NCBI GenBank assembly: GCA_937922785.1 | Contig: CALAJQ010000010.1 | Location: 62,001-126,000, forward strand | Origin: an uncultured Acidimicrobiales bacterium | Lineage (GTDB): Bacteria; Actinomycetota; Acidimicrobiia; Acidimicrobiales; SZUA-35 | Direction of reading: 5' to 3' | DNA: 64,000 bases | The notes under the pieces: generated by a model | The model's database searches: none | The model's input: the letters and a program-made list of their open reading frames with translations, nothing else | Told to the model about the DNA's origin: nothing | Shown: positions 1-8,453 of the stretch, one piece after another | Position numbering within the stretch: position 1 is the stretch's first letter | Layout: each line of letters opens with the position of its first letter | Made by a program: the position numbers and the translations under genes

Positions 1-2332
1 CAATTCCTTCGACAATTATCTCAAGGCCCAGTTTGTTGGCCAGGTCCTGAATCGATTCCACAATCGCCCGGGTTGCGCCGCACGACTCAAGCTTGGATGT
101 GTAGGAGTAGTCAATCTTGAGGAACTGCACGGGCATATCGCGAACGTGGTTCAGTGACGAATATCCAGTGCCGAAGTCGTCGAGCGCTATCTCTACGCCT
201 GCGTCAACTAGCTCCTGCATGGTGGCAAGAATCTGATCTCCAACGTCGATCCAGGTTGTCTCGGTAACTTCCAGAACAACAACAAAAGGGTCGATGCCAT
301 GACGGGCGATTGTTGCCAGCACCTTGTTCGCAAATCCCGGTTCGGAAAGCTGAGTGCCCGTGATGTTGATGCCAATCCTGAAGTCTTTGGCGCCAGTAGC
401 AATCATCTCCGCAGCAATGCGGCAACAGTCGTTGATGATCCACCACCCCAGCGGGATCATCAGATCAGACTCAGCAACATAGGGAATGAAATAGCCAGGC
501 GAGATCTCGCCCCTGATCGGATGGTGCCACCTGATCAGTGCTTCGGCCGCAACAACCTCGTTCGTTTGCAGATTAAACAAAGGCTGAAGATGCATTCGGA
601 ATTCGTCGTTCTTGATCGCATCGTGCATGGAAGACTGAAGGTCGAACCGCTGGTTCAACGACTGTCGCATCTCGTCGTTATATATCGCCCACCGTGTCCC
701 GCCTGCCCTCTTGGCGTCATACATCGCCATATCGGCGTTGCCAATAATCACATCGGCCTTGGTGTCGAGACCATCTTGCAAAGCAATCCCCACACTCACC
801 CCGACGCTGGCTGTGGAGTTTCCCACAGCAATCGGTTCTTGAACTTTGGCCATCAGGCGCTCGGCCAGCCTGATCACGTCTTCTCGGGTCGAGCCCCAGG
901 CGCACAGTGCAACAAACTCATCACCGCCCACACGTGCCACGATGTCACCGGGCCGAAGCACCGATTTCAAGCGTTGACCAATCGTGATCAGTAGCTGATC
1001 GCCCGCCTCGTGACCCAACCCGTCGTTCACCAGTTTGAATCCGTCGAGATCCAAAAACAGGCACGCGAACTGGGGAGCGACGCGGTCCTGACTTTCGATC
1101 ATGTCTTGCAGGCGCTCGATCAGTGCAGCCCGATTGGGTAGACCGGTCAGGTGATCAGTCATCGCCTGACTACGAAGTTGGTTTTGAATCGAAGTGGCCT
1201 CGGTGATGTCTTCCAGTGAAGCGATCATGCCGAAGATTTCTCCGTCCATCAGCAACGGTCGGCACCGCACAAGACAGAGGCGGTACTCGGCGCTTTTGAA
1301 GTTCATCAGACGTACGTGAAAGTCAACCTCTTCAAGCCGCAGGCAACGTCTTAAGGCATCGCGCATCTTGGGCACGTCTTCGGCCTTGATCGCTGCAAGC
1401 ATTTGATTAGACGCAACATTGGGTCCGTCGACTTGGGTCATCTCTTGAATCCAGGAGTTGGCAAAGACCAATTCACCCTTGAGGTCCATCTGGACTACGC
1501 CGACCGGCAGCGCCTTCGCCAGAGTCTCAAACTGAGAAACGCTAACCCGGGCTTGGGCCAGCGCTCGCATCTCAGAATCGACATCAAGGCTTTCGATGCG
1601 CATATGGGGACTATCGGGATCATCCAAGTGGTTGTAGTAGGTGTACTCGATCCACTTATGGTCGCCGTTCTTGGTCAGCTGCCGACATCGGTGGCGAGTC
1701 CCGTCCTGTCCGCCGACCGCGGCGAGCCATGCCTGAATTGCCCGGTCTCGATCAAGATCGTGCAACATTGACGCGCCGGTCTTGCCGAGAATTTCATCAG
1801 GGGACCACCCGACAGTCTCTGTGATCCGGCTGTCAACCTCGAAGTATTGGCCAAGAGCATTTGTCTTGTGGTGTTGGACCATTGGAACGCCTTGAGACAA
1901 CGACGCCACCACCTCCCCACCCCATCGGGGCTTGAAGTCACCAATTATGAAGACGATGGCATCATGAGATTCGCTCAGATCGAAAATCTGTATCGCAACT
2001 TCTGCGACGAGTTCCTTCAACTCACCGGCCAAGCGCACGCTTGCCCCACCAATCCCTCGAGTTCGTGCCACCCGGATCTGACTAGTTACAACCCGGTGGT
2101 CACGCTGGTCGATCGCAGCCAGGAACCGACCTTCCACTTTGGCGTTTTCTGATTCAGGGAGTCCGAGCGCCATAAGAGCAGGCGGTATTGCTATTGGCTG
2201 AAGCGAGCTATCAAGACAGAGGACCTTCAGAATCTGCGCGCTCGCAACAAGAGATCTCAGTCCCTCTAACCGATATTTGGTTGAGTAGGAGTTCGACGGC
2301 GCTTTGGGATCACCGTTACTGCCAAAGGTCAT
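1..2332 (-). CDS. PAS-GGDEF-EAL cyclic-di-GMP turnover protein (3' end outside window)
   Basis: The minus strand is open from the left edge to an ATG at 2332 (an in-frame ATG at 2344 is the alternative; a TAG lies just beyond it). The N-terminal ~150 residues are unassigned. Two PAS-like segments follow (about 160-290 and 310-400; the first contains WSPDEILGK). The GGDEF motif is at 469-473, with an RPGD inhibitory I-site five residues before it, so the cyclase looks intact and product-inhibited. The EAL domain begins at EALIRW (597-602) and keeps NITGTQ, the ExTET glutamate, DDFGTGYSS and the lysine of FLKID, so phosphodiesterase activity is also plausible. The protein is cut inside the IIVEG motif. 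No membrane segment is visible, so it is probably a cytosolic PAS-sensing regulator. Which activity dominates cannot be read from sequence. Confidence 0.9.
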   Translation of the reverse strand, partial: MTFGSNGDPKAPSNSYSTKYRLEGLRSLVASAQILKVLCLDSSLQPIAIPPALMALGLPESENAKVEGRFLAAIDQRDHRVVTSQIRVARTRGIGGASVRLAGELKELVAEVAIQIFDLSESHDAIVFIIGDFKPRWGGEVVASLSQGVPMVQHHKTNALGQYFEVDSRITETVGWSPDEILGKTGASMLHDLDRDRAIQAWLAAVGGQDGTRHRCRQLTKNGDHKWIEYTYYNHLDDPDSPHMRIESLDVDSEMRALAQARVSVSQFETLAKALPVGVVQMDLKGELVFANSWIQEMTQVDGPNVASNQMLAAIKAEDVPKMRDALRRCLRLEEVDFHVRLMNFKSAEYRLCLVRCRPLLMDGEIFGMIASLEDITEATSIQNQLRSQAMTDHLTGLPNRAALIERLQDMIESQDRVAPQFACLFLDLDGFKLVNDGLGHEAGDQLLITIGQRLKSVLRPGDIVARVGGDEFVALCAWGSTREDVIRLAERLMAKVQEPIAVGNSTASVGVSVGIALQDGLDTKADVIIGNADMAMYDAKRAGGTRWAIYNDEMRQSLNQRFDLQSSMHDAIKNDEFRMHLQPLFNLQTNEVVAAEALIRWHHPIRGEISPGYFIPYVAESDLMIPLGWWIINDCCRIAAEMIATGAKDFRIGINITGTQLSEPGFANKVLATIARHGIDPFVVVLEVTETTWIDVGDQILATMQELVDAGVEIALDDFGTGYSSLNHVRDMPVQFLKIDYSYTSKLESCGATRAIVESIQDLANKLGLEIIVEGI

Positions 2333-2482
2333 ATACCTACACATCGGCACGGCCTAACCCCTGCTTAAGCAAGCATATATCTCCACAGGAACTGCATATA
2401 AGGGCAGGTAAAGGGGCTTGCGCTGCTGGCCACGCGTTTGTACCTTGTGCGCTTTGGGCGGGTGTTCTAGGCGGAGAATCAG

Positions 2483-2563
2483 ATGCGGCGAAAACGGATT
2501 GTTCTAGTGATTGCGATGGCCTCGCTGTTGCTGGCGATGTTGTCGACAACTGCCTTGGGTTAG
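2483..2563 (+). CDS. 26-residue signal-peptide-like ORF (orphan)
   Basis: A 26-codon ORF starts at ATG 2483 behind a GGAG-type ribosome site and ends at TAG 2561-2563. The product begins MRRKR, followed by a hydrophobic stretch (IVLVIAMASLLLAMLS) and a small-residue end (TTALG). It therefore looks like a complete Sec signal peptide with no mature protein. It lies 13 bp before the aldehyde dehydrogenase start and is in a different frame. It could be a leader peptide, the stump of a lost secreted protein, or chance. No function is claimed. Confidence 0.35.
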   Translation: MRRKRIVLVIAMASLLLAMLSTTALG

Positions 2564-2576
2564 GCTCGACGGCCAC

Positions 2577-4082
2577 ATGGTTGATTATCAGTTCTACATC
2601 GACGGCCAATTCTGCGAAGCGGCCGACGGCGCTCGGCTTGAAAGCGTCAATCCAGCTACGGGCATGACGTGGGCGACTGCACCAGTTGCCGGTGAAGCCG
2701 ACGTCAACCGTGCAGTTGATGCCGCGCACCGGGCCTTGCGTTCTGGACCGTGGGCGGAGATGACTGCCACCAAGCGCGGCCAGATGCTTTATGCACTAGC
2801 TGACAAAATCGCTGAGGTAGCTGGCCACCTGGGTGAGATTGAAACTACCGACTCCGGCAAGCTGGCCGCTGAAACGCGGGCTCAGACGGCATACGTGGCC
2901 GACTACTACCGGTACTACGCGGGCCTTGCCGACAAAATCCAGGGCGCCACACTCCCAATCGACAAACCCGACATGCAGGTTTTCACTCTTAGAGAACCCA
3001 TAGGCGTTGTGGCGGCTGTAGTTCCTTGGAACGCACAGATGTTTCTGACTGCCACCAAACTCGGCCCAGCTCTGGCTGCGGGTAACACGGTCGTGCTTAA
3101 AGCTTCGGAGAACGCTCCAGCCCCGATGTTCGAGTTTGCGAAGATAATTGACGAGGTTGGCTTCCCGCCGGGGGTCATAAACGTAATAACGGGATATGGG
3201 GAGCCTTGCGGTCGAGCCCTCACCTCGCACCCGAAGGTAAGCCGAGTTGCATTCACCGGAGGCACTGACGCTGCCCGTCACGTTGTGGCCAACACAGCCA
3301 ACAACTTTGCTGTTCTTTCACTTGAGCTGGGCGGCAAGTCCCCGATTTTGATCTTTGATGACGCCGATCTCGACGGCGCGGTTAACGCCGCCATTGCGGG
3401 CAACTTCGGTGCTTCAGGACAAAGCTGTGTGGCTGGTACTCGAGTCTTTGTTCAAGCCGGCATCTACGACGCATTTCTTGCCGAAGTTGGTGAACGGGCT
3501 AAAGCCATCCGGATCGGTGACCCGTTGGCCGAGGATACTCAAGTTGGTCCTCTGGCCACCGAAGCCCAACTAGAACGTTGCATTGCGGTTGTTGCGGACT
3601 CAGTCGACCAGGGCGCCACTCTTGTTGCCGGTGGGCAGCGGCCCAGTTTCCAGCGACCCGGTTTCCAGCGCGAAGATCAGACCGAAGCAGGCTGGTACTT
3701 CGAGCCCACAGTGCTTGCATGCCCGGATCAGTCAATCAGAAGCACTCAGGTTGAATTGTTCGGGCCCGTGATGTCGGTAATCAAGTTCATTTCCGAGGCC
3801 GAAGCCCTTCAGATGGCAAATGACACCGAGTTCGGCCTGGGGTCAGGAGTTTTCACCTCCAACCTGGCCCGTGCCCACCGAGTCAGCAAGGCAATTCACT
3901 CAGGAATTGTTTGGATCAACACCTATCGAGTGATTTCCCCAATTTCGCCCTTCGGCGGCTACGGCAATAGTGGCTATGGCCGCGAAGCCGGGATTGATGC
4001 CATCAATGAATACACCACCACAAAGACGGTCTGGATCAACACCTCTGAACAGCCGATGGCCAATCCATTTACGATGCGCTAG
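2577..4082 (+). CDS. NAD(P)-dependent aldehyde dehydrogenase
   Basis: This is a 501-residue aldehyde dehydrogenase superfamily protein that oxidises an aldehyde to its acid in the cytosol. ATG 2577 was chosen because MVDYQFYIDG matches the usual N-terminus; an upstream extension in this frame is Cys/Trp-rich and not family-like. Visible motifs are VVPWN, the general-base Glu250 in LELGGKSP and the catalytic Cys284 in GQSC. The 34-residue spacing is as expected for the family. The C-terminal SPFGGYGNSGYGRE is also typical. A short tandem duplication (QRPSFQRPGFQRE) interrupts a surface loop near residue 360. The substrate is unknown; the general class fits gamma-aminobutyraldehyde- or betaine-aldehyde-type enzymes. 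It stands alone, with a GCGCTAGCGCGC palindrome at its stop codon. Confidence 0.9.
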   Translation: MVDYQFYIDGQFCEAADGARLESVNPATGMTWATAPVAGEADVNRAVDAAHRALRSGPWAEMTATKRGQMLYALADKIAEVAGHLGEIETTDSGKLAAETRAQTAYVADYYRYYAGLADKIQGATLPIDKPDMQVFTLREPIGVVAAVVPWNAQMFLTATKLGPALAAGNTVVLKASENAPAPMFEFAKIIDEVGFPPGVINVITGYGEPCGRALTSHPKVSRVAFTGGTDAARHVVANTANNFAVLSLELGGKSPILIFDDADLDGAVNAAIAGNFGASGQSCVAGTRVFVQAGIYDAFLAEVGERAKAIRIGDPLAEDTQVGPLATEAQLERCIAVVADSVDQGATLVAGGQRPSFQRPGFQREDQTEAGWYFEPTVLACPDQSIRSTQVELFGPVMSVIKFISEAEALQMANDTEFGLGSGVFTSNLARAHRVSKAIHSGIVWINTYRVISPISPFGGYGNSGYGREAGIDAINEYTTTKTVWINTSEQPMANPFTMR

Positions 4083-4227
4083 CGCGCTATTTCAACTCGG
4101 ATTTCAAGCTCGGGCTGACCATGTGCCCAAAACGGCTCAAAATCCGTTACAATGAAGGGCTGGACCTGGTCGCCATCTGTTGTGTACGACAACTCATTGG
4201 CGTGACCGTTCCGGGAGGATGTGCACT

Positions 4228-4539
4228 ATGGGTAAGCAACGATCGAGCTTTGCAAAACTGCAAAGAGACCGAGCAAAGGCCGCTAAGAAAGCCGAAAAGC
4301 AAGCCGCTCGAGAGGCCGAAAAGGCTGGTGGCGGCGCAGTAGACGTGGTTGAAGAGCGCCCCGAACTAGTAGAAGGGTCAACTATCGAACAGATGTTGGC
4401 TGGTCGGGACGAGCTATCAGCGCCGGAGCTGCTGGAAATGATTGAGCAGATTCACAAGCTACGTGAAGACGGCGACATTACCGAAGAAGACTTCGAGGAT
4501 GCCAAGGTTGAGCTCTTTGCTCGCCTACCCATGGACTAG
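4228..4539 (+). CDS. Small SHOCT-like domain protein
   Basis: This 103-residue protein starts at ATG 4228 behind GGGAGG (4212-4217). The N-terminal third is very basic and Ala/Lys-rich (KLQRDRAKAAKKAEKQAARE), probably helical and able to bind nucleic acid or acidic surfaces. The C-terminal ~30 residues (LLEMIEQIHKLREDGDITEE onward) match the short oligomerisation helix pair of SHOCT domains: hydrophobic heptads, then a G-D/E-I-T/S-E-E-F turn. There is no signal peptide. The neighbours give no functional clue. The role is unknown; the SHOCT-like call rests on pattern only. Confidence 0.7.
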   Translation: MGKQRSSFAKLQRDRAKAAKKAEKQAAREAEKAGGGAVDVVEERPELVEGSTIEQMLAGRDELSAPELLEMIEQIHKLREDGDITEEDFEDAKVELFARLPMD

Positions 4540-4586
4540 CCAGCTCCGCTGTGCAAGGGTGAAGCGTCTACTTCCTTAGGTGCGCA

Positions 4587-6287
4587 ATGTTCACCCTTAA
4601 GTCAAAGTCAATCGTCGAAACAACCGCTGGCCCGGTAGAGGGTTCCTTTGACGCGCGTCGTCACTATGTTTCATTCAAAGGAATCCCCTACGCAGCTCAG
4701 CCGGTAGGGCAACGCCGCTGGAAGCCTCCGGCCCCGCTAACGCCATGGATCGAGCCTCTCGATTGCACCACACCGGGCCCGATTGCGCATCAGCGCAGCT
4801 CTAGCTATGAGTTCGGCGCCAAAATCGTAGATGGCCTTGGGCTCTCCGTCGGCAAACGAGCCCTTTTGAAAGCGGGCATGCGGGCTCGATCCACAACCGA
4901 ACATGAGAACTGTCTCACGCTTAGTGTCCGTTCTAGAGCAGATGCGGACAACGCACCGGTCATGGTCTGGATACACGGCGGCGACCACACAGACGGAAGT
5001 GGGTCGGAGCCGATTTATGACACAAACGCCCTGGCATCTCGTGGAATAGTTCAAGTCAACATCAACTACCGGTTGGGGTTGTTCGGGTTCTTGGCTCATC
5101 CTGAGCTTGACGAAGAGTCCGAAGCGGGGACGTCGGGCAACTACGGGCTGATGGATCAGATAGCGGCGCTGCGATGGGTTCAGGAAAACATCGAGAACTT
5201 TGGCGGAAACCCCAACAACGTCACGATCTTTGGCGAGTCTGCGGGCGGACAGGCCGTTCTCAACCTCATGACAGCGCCTGCCGCTCGAGGCTTGTTCCAT
5301 CAAGCAATCTCCCAAAGCCCCGGCGACAGCGGCCGATGGCTTCACCATTCACGACCCGCTCTTGACTTTGAACCAGCAAACGTCGCGGGCCTCAAGTTCG
5401 CCAACTTGGCTGTTGGCGACGGCCCGAATCAGATTCCCCGGCTACGTGCTGTAACTGCGGAGCGGCTCATGGTTCTGTACCGAAACCACGCCGAAATCGG
5501 TCGCTACTTCTACCCGGCTGTTGACGGCCACTGGCTTCGGCAAGTTCCGCTGTCGGCGTTCATGCACCGCACGCAGGCTCCAGTGCCGCTGATGATTGGA
5601 TACAACGCCAACGAAGGCTCGTTGTTTTCCGATGCCGGAATCCCGGCCGGGCCAGAGATGCTGGCCTATGGATCCGAAACAGTTCTGACAACGTTGACCC
5701 GTTCCTATGGTTCGGCTGGAATCGCCCGAGCTGTGATGGCTGCCTACCCAGGCCTTGAAGACCTTGAAGCGTCAGCAATTGCTGATCATCTCCGAGACCA
5801 CATCTTTGGCGTCCAGGTAGATCACTGTGCCCGCGAACACGCGGACTCGGGCCACAACGTTTACCGCTACCACTACCGAAACCGGCCAGCATCGCGAACT
5901 GCAACAATCGGCGCCTTTCATGCGGCGGAGATCTTTAATGTATTCGACTCGGCCATTCCGCTAGTGCCTGGGGGAAGCGGGTATGAGAACCTGACCAGAA
6001 CCATGGGCGACCGATGGGCGGCATTTGCTACCACGGGCAGTCCCAATTGTGCGGACCATCCGAACTGGCCCGCTTATGACCCCGATGCTCCGGCCCACAT
6101 GATCTTTAATCGCCCTGACTCTGGCGTCGAGCCCTGTCCTGCGCAGGACGCACTGGATCTAATGCGAGCGCGGATCGAGCGCCTCACTGACATCGTCACC
6201 TCCGACGTTGATCTGACTGAACCCATGCCTAGCCGTCCTGGTGACACATCATCATCTACCGGTGCCAGCATGTTCACCGGGATCTAG
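4587..6287 (+). CDS. Type-B carboxylesterase (alpha/beta hydrolase)
   Basis: This 566-residue carboxylesterase/lipase family protein hydrolyses carboxylic esters. It shows the N-terminal GIPYA motif, the ENCLTLSV signature, the oxyanion-hole segment WIHGG, and the nucleophile Ser218 in GESAGG. The acid is likely the Glu of NANEGS and the base the His of GAFHAAE. No signal peptide is seen in MFTLKSKSIVETTAGPVEG, so it is probably cytosolic. The length is normal for the family. It ends four bases inside the convergent redoxin gene (6284-6817). The physiological ester is unknown. Confidence 0.9.
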   Translation: MFTLKSKSIVETTAGPVEGSFDARRHYVSFKGIPYAAQPVGQRRWKPPAPLTPWIEPLDCTTPGPIAHQRSSSYEFGAKIVDGLGLSVGKRALLKAGMRARSTTEHENCLTLSVRSRADADNAPVMVWIHGGDHTDGSGSEPIYDTNALASRGIVQVNINYRLGLFGFLAHPELDEESEAGTSGNYGLMDQIAALRWVQENIENFGGNPNNVTIFGESAGGQAVLNLMTAPAARGLFHQAISQSPGDSGRWLHHSRPALDFEPANVAGLKFANLAVGDGPNQIPRLRAVTAERLMVLYRNHAEIGRYFYPAVDGHWLRQVPLSAFMHRTQAPVPLMIGYNANEGSLFSDAGIPAGPEMLAYGSETVLTTLTRSYGSAGIARAVMAAYPGLEDLEASAIADHLRDHIFGVQVDHCAREHADSGHNVYRYHYRNRPASRTATIGAFHAAEIFNVFDSAIPLVPGGSGYENLTRTMGDRWAAFATTGSPNCADHPNWPAYDPDAPAHMIFNRPDSGVEPCPAQDALDLMRARIERLTDIVTSDVDLTEPMPSRPGDTSSSTGASMFTGI

Positions 6288-6817
6288 CTCGCTTTTAAAA
6301 GCTGCTCGGTTAGCTCGGCGATCTTGTTGATAGTTTGGCCGCCAACCACTGACGTGTAGCTGCCACCAGGCTCGACAAACACCAGTGTCGGGTGCGAAGT
6401 TACCTCATAGTGACGCCAAAGCTCGCTGTGGTCATTAACCACATGTTCAAACTCTTCTACCCCGATTTGGTGGATCGCTTTAACTAGGCGCTCGGGTGAG
6501 TCACCGTTGGTCACGGCGACGAATCTAACCTCCTCACCGTATTTCTGTTTCGACAATGCGACCGCAAAGCCCTGAGAGGTGCAGGTCTGTCAATCGGGAG
6601 ACCAGAACCACAAGACCGTTGGTTCTCCCGGTTCTAAGACCTGGTCCGAGGGAATCTCCGAAATCGGCCCGGTTAATGAATCGGTGCTTGCAGTCGGTGT
6701 GGACAGATCCGTACTTTCAGCTTCAGCGGACTGCGAGGCACAACTCGCTGCCAGAAGAGCCAGCACAACCCAAACAATCAGATTCCCCGATGTCCTGAGC
6801 TTGGCCACACCAATCAA
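6284..6817 (-). CDS. TlpA/thioredoxin-like lipoprotein, candidate selenoprotein (U-x-x-C)
   Basis: One continuous reading frame encodes 177 residues if TGA 6590-6592 is read as selenocysteine (residue 76). The start is TTG 6817 or GTG 6808. A lipoprotein signal peptide ends in LLAASC. An acidic Ser/Thr linker follows, then a thioredoxin fold. The segment WFWSPD-U-QTC aligns with the WFWAPWCxxC active site of TlpA/DsbE-type proteins, placing Sec at the first, nucleophilic cysteine. The cis-proline loop (SHPTLVFVEPGG) and an amphipathic C-terminal helix are present and intact after the TGA. It would be a membrane-anchored extracytoplasmic thiol-disulfide oxidoreductase. The divergent 6837 gene starts only 19 bp away. 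The alternatives, a nonsense mutation or sequencing error, are argued against by the motif position and by two similar genes in the window. Confidence 0.82.
6552..6589 (-). promoter_or_regulatory. Candidate bacterial SECIS element of the TlpA-like gene
   Basis: The sequence immediately after TGA 6590 can fold in two ways. In one, nt +19 to +26 pair with +31 to +38 around a GGUC apical loop, with a UU/UU internal mismatch. The loop starts 26 nt after the UGA and resembles the GGUCU loop of E. coli fdhF. In the other, GACC(U)GCA pairs with UGCGGUC, capped by CCU/AGG. The first fits the known spacing rule of about 16-37 nt and a loop G. Confidence 0.55.
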
Positions 6818-6836
6818 TGTAGCTAACTTGGCGTTT

Positions 6837-7874
6837 ATGAAGATCGCGATGACCGTTAACTACTCTGGCGACGTAAAGGCAATGGCTGAACAAGTCGTGG
6901 CCTATGAAAAGGCTGGCGTTGACCTCGTGTGGGTTCCAGAGGCCTATGGAATGGATGCGGTAACAGTGATGGGGTACCTGGCTGCCCTCACCGAGACCGT
7001 GACAATCGCGTCGGGCATTTTGAACATATACAGCCGCACACCAACCACCCTGGCCATGACCGCAGTGGGAGTCGACGTGTTGTCCGAAGGTCGTGCGGTA
7101 CTAGGACTTGGTGCCTCCGGTCCCCAGGTTGTCGAGGGCTGGCATGGGGTTCCCTACGACGCTCCCCTGGGCCGAACCCGAGAAATCATGCAGATCTGCC
7201 GCAAGATTTGGGCAAGGAAGGACAAGCTCACTCACGATGGCAAGCACTACCAACTGCCCCTTCCGGCCGACCAAGGCACAGGCTTGGGCAAGCCGCTGAA
7301 GATCATCACCCATCCGCCTCGACCATCCATTCCGATCTTCCTGGCCACCTTGGGCCCCAAAATGGTTGAGCTAACTAGCGAGTCTGCGGACGGATGGATC
7401 CCAACTCTGTTTATGCCCGAAGGGGCATCGATGGTCTGGGGTGACGCGATCGAGCGAGGAAAGGCCAAACGACTTGAGGGCCTTCCAGCGCTTGAGACAG
7501 TTGCTGGCGGAATGCTGGCGATCGGGTCAGAGTCAGAGGTTGGCAAGTATCGAGATTATGCACGGCCCGGCGTTGCCCTCTACGTGGGCGGCATGGGCGC
7601 CAGGGGTAAGAACTTCTACAACTCGCTGTTTAGCCAATACGGATACGAAGGCCAAGCCAAGCAGATCCAAGATCTTTATCTAGACGGCCACAAGGACGAG
7701 GCCGCGGCCGCTGTTCCGGCTGAATTCCTTCAGAAGTCCTCGCTCGTTGGAGACGAAGGTTTCGTCAAGGACCGAATCGCCGCTTATGCCGAAGCTGGAG
7801 TTACCTACCTGGGAGTAAATCCAGTGGGAGATGACCCAGTGGGTTCTGTGGCAAAGCTTAAGGAACTTCTTTGA
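6837..7874 (+). CDS. F420-dependent LLM-class (luciferase-like) oxidoreductase
   Basis: This is a 345-residue luciferase-like TIM-barrel protein. ATG 6837 (MKIAMTVNYSGD) was chosen because it begins the first beta strand; upstream codons in this frame overlap the divergent redoxin. The segments WVPEAYGMDAVTVMGYLA, IASGILNIYSRTP, GLGASGPQVVEGWHG and LATLGPKMVELTSE follow the F420-binding subgroup, which is widespread in actinobacteria and typically moves hydride to or from an alcohol, thioether or enoyl substrate using coenzyme F420. FMN use cannot be excluded. It overlaps the next gene by 4 bp (TTGA), so the two are likely cotranscribed and translationally coupled. Confidence 0.85.
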   Translation: MKIAMTVNYSGDVKAMAEQVVAYEKAGVDLVWVPEAYGMDAVTVMGYLAALTETVTIASGILNIYSRTPTTLAMTAVGVDVLSEGRAVLGLGASGPQVVEGWHGVPYDAPLGRTREIMQICRKIWARKDKLTHDGKHYQLPLPADQGTGLGKPLKIITHPPRPSIPIFLATLGPKMVELTSESADGWIPTLFMPEGASMVWGDAIERGKAKRLEGLPALETVAGGMLAIGSESEVGKYRDYARPGVALYVGGMGARGKNFYNSLFSQYGYEGQAKQIQDLYLDGHKDEAAAAVPAEFLQKSSLVGDEGFVKDRIAAYAEAGVTYLGVNPVGDDPVGSVAKLKELL

Positions 7875-8443
7875 CGCTTTTCGACGAGCTCGCTTCTCGG
7901 TTCGAATCCCCACCCGCCCGCGAGTTTTATGGCGAACAGGTCACCATTGCTAGCCACATGTGCCAAGCCGCAGCTTTGGCCGAAGCTGATGGCGCCAGTG
8001 CCGAGATGATCGTCGCCGCACTGCTTCACGACGTTGGCCACCTAGTTCCAGACCTGCGCCCTGATGACCGCAATCGCGATCATGCTCGGTTGGCAATGGA
8101 GATCCTGGGCAAACACTTAGGGCCAGAAGTAACTGAGCCTGTTCGACTACACGTGGATGCTAAGCGCTACTTGGTTGCGGTCGATCCAAGCTATGCCGGC
8201 ACCTTGTCACCGGCTTCGGTTCACACCCTCAAACTTCAAGGGGGGCCAATGACTGAATCTGAAAGCCGAGCGTTTGCCACCCACAAATTCTTTGACGACG
8301 CTGTCAAGCTTCGCCGCTGGGACGAGGCCGCAAAGGATCCATCGGCGCCCGTGTTTAGGCTGTCCCACTTCAAGCCGTACATCGACTCGGTTGCCGTGCT
8401 CGACCCGAATCTGAGCGACCCGAATCTGCACGACCCGACGTGA
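7871..8443 (+). CDS. HD-domain protein, PhnZ-like oxygenase/hydrolase
   Basis: This 190-residue HD-domain protein starts at TTG 7871, overlapping the LLM stop. The metal motifs are an early YGE-x-VT...H, ALLHDVGHL (the HD pair) and RDHARLA. Then EPVRLHVDAKRYL, LSPASVHTLKLQGGPM and KLRRWDEAAK follow. This run of motifs is what I recall for the HD family tied to phosphonate degradation, where PhnZ is a mixed-valent di-iron oxygenase that cleaves hydroxyalkylphosphonates. No other phosphonate gene is next to it, so a different organophosphorus or phosphohydrolase substrate is possible. The extreme C-terminus carries a tandem repeat (DPNLSDPNLHDP) ending at the stop. Confidence 0.75.
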   Translation: MTLFDELASRFESPPAREFYGEQVTIASHMCQAAALAEADGASAEMIVAALLHDVGHLVPDLRPDDRNRDHARLAMEILGKHLGPEVTEPVRLHVDAKRYLVAVDPSYAGTLSPASVHTLKLQGGPMTESESRAFATHKFFDDAVKLRRWDEAAKDPSAPVFRLSHFKPYIDSVAVLDPNLSDPNLHDPT

Positions 8444-8453
8444 GAGGCAAATC

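Noticed and set aside
299-994. 231-residue plus-strand ORF
   Set aside because: It is the antisense of the GGDEF-EAL coding region, which has full motif support on the other strand.
2511-2576. 22-residue N-terminal extension of the aldehyde dehydrogenase
   Set aside because: Composition is Cys/Trp/Arg-rich and unlike the family; ATG 2577 gives the canonical start.
4737-5348. 203-residue minus-strand ORF
   Set aside because: Antisense shadow of the carboxylesterase; no recognisable domain.
6284-6817. Reading the TGA-split redoxin as two small genes or a pseudogene
   Set aside because: The stop falls precisely at the first cysteine of the thioredoxin active site, the frame is otherwise intact, and two further genes in the window show the same arrangement.
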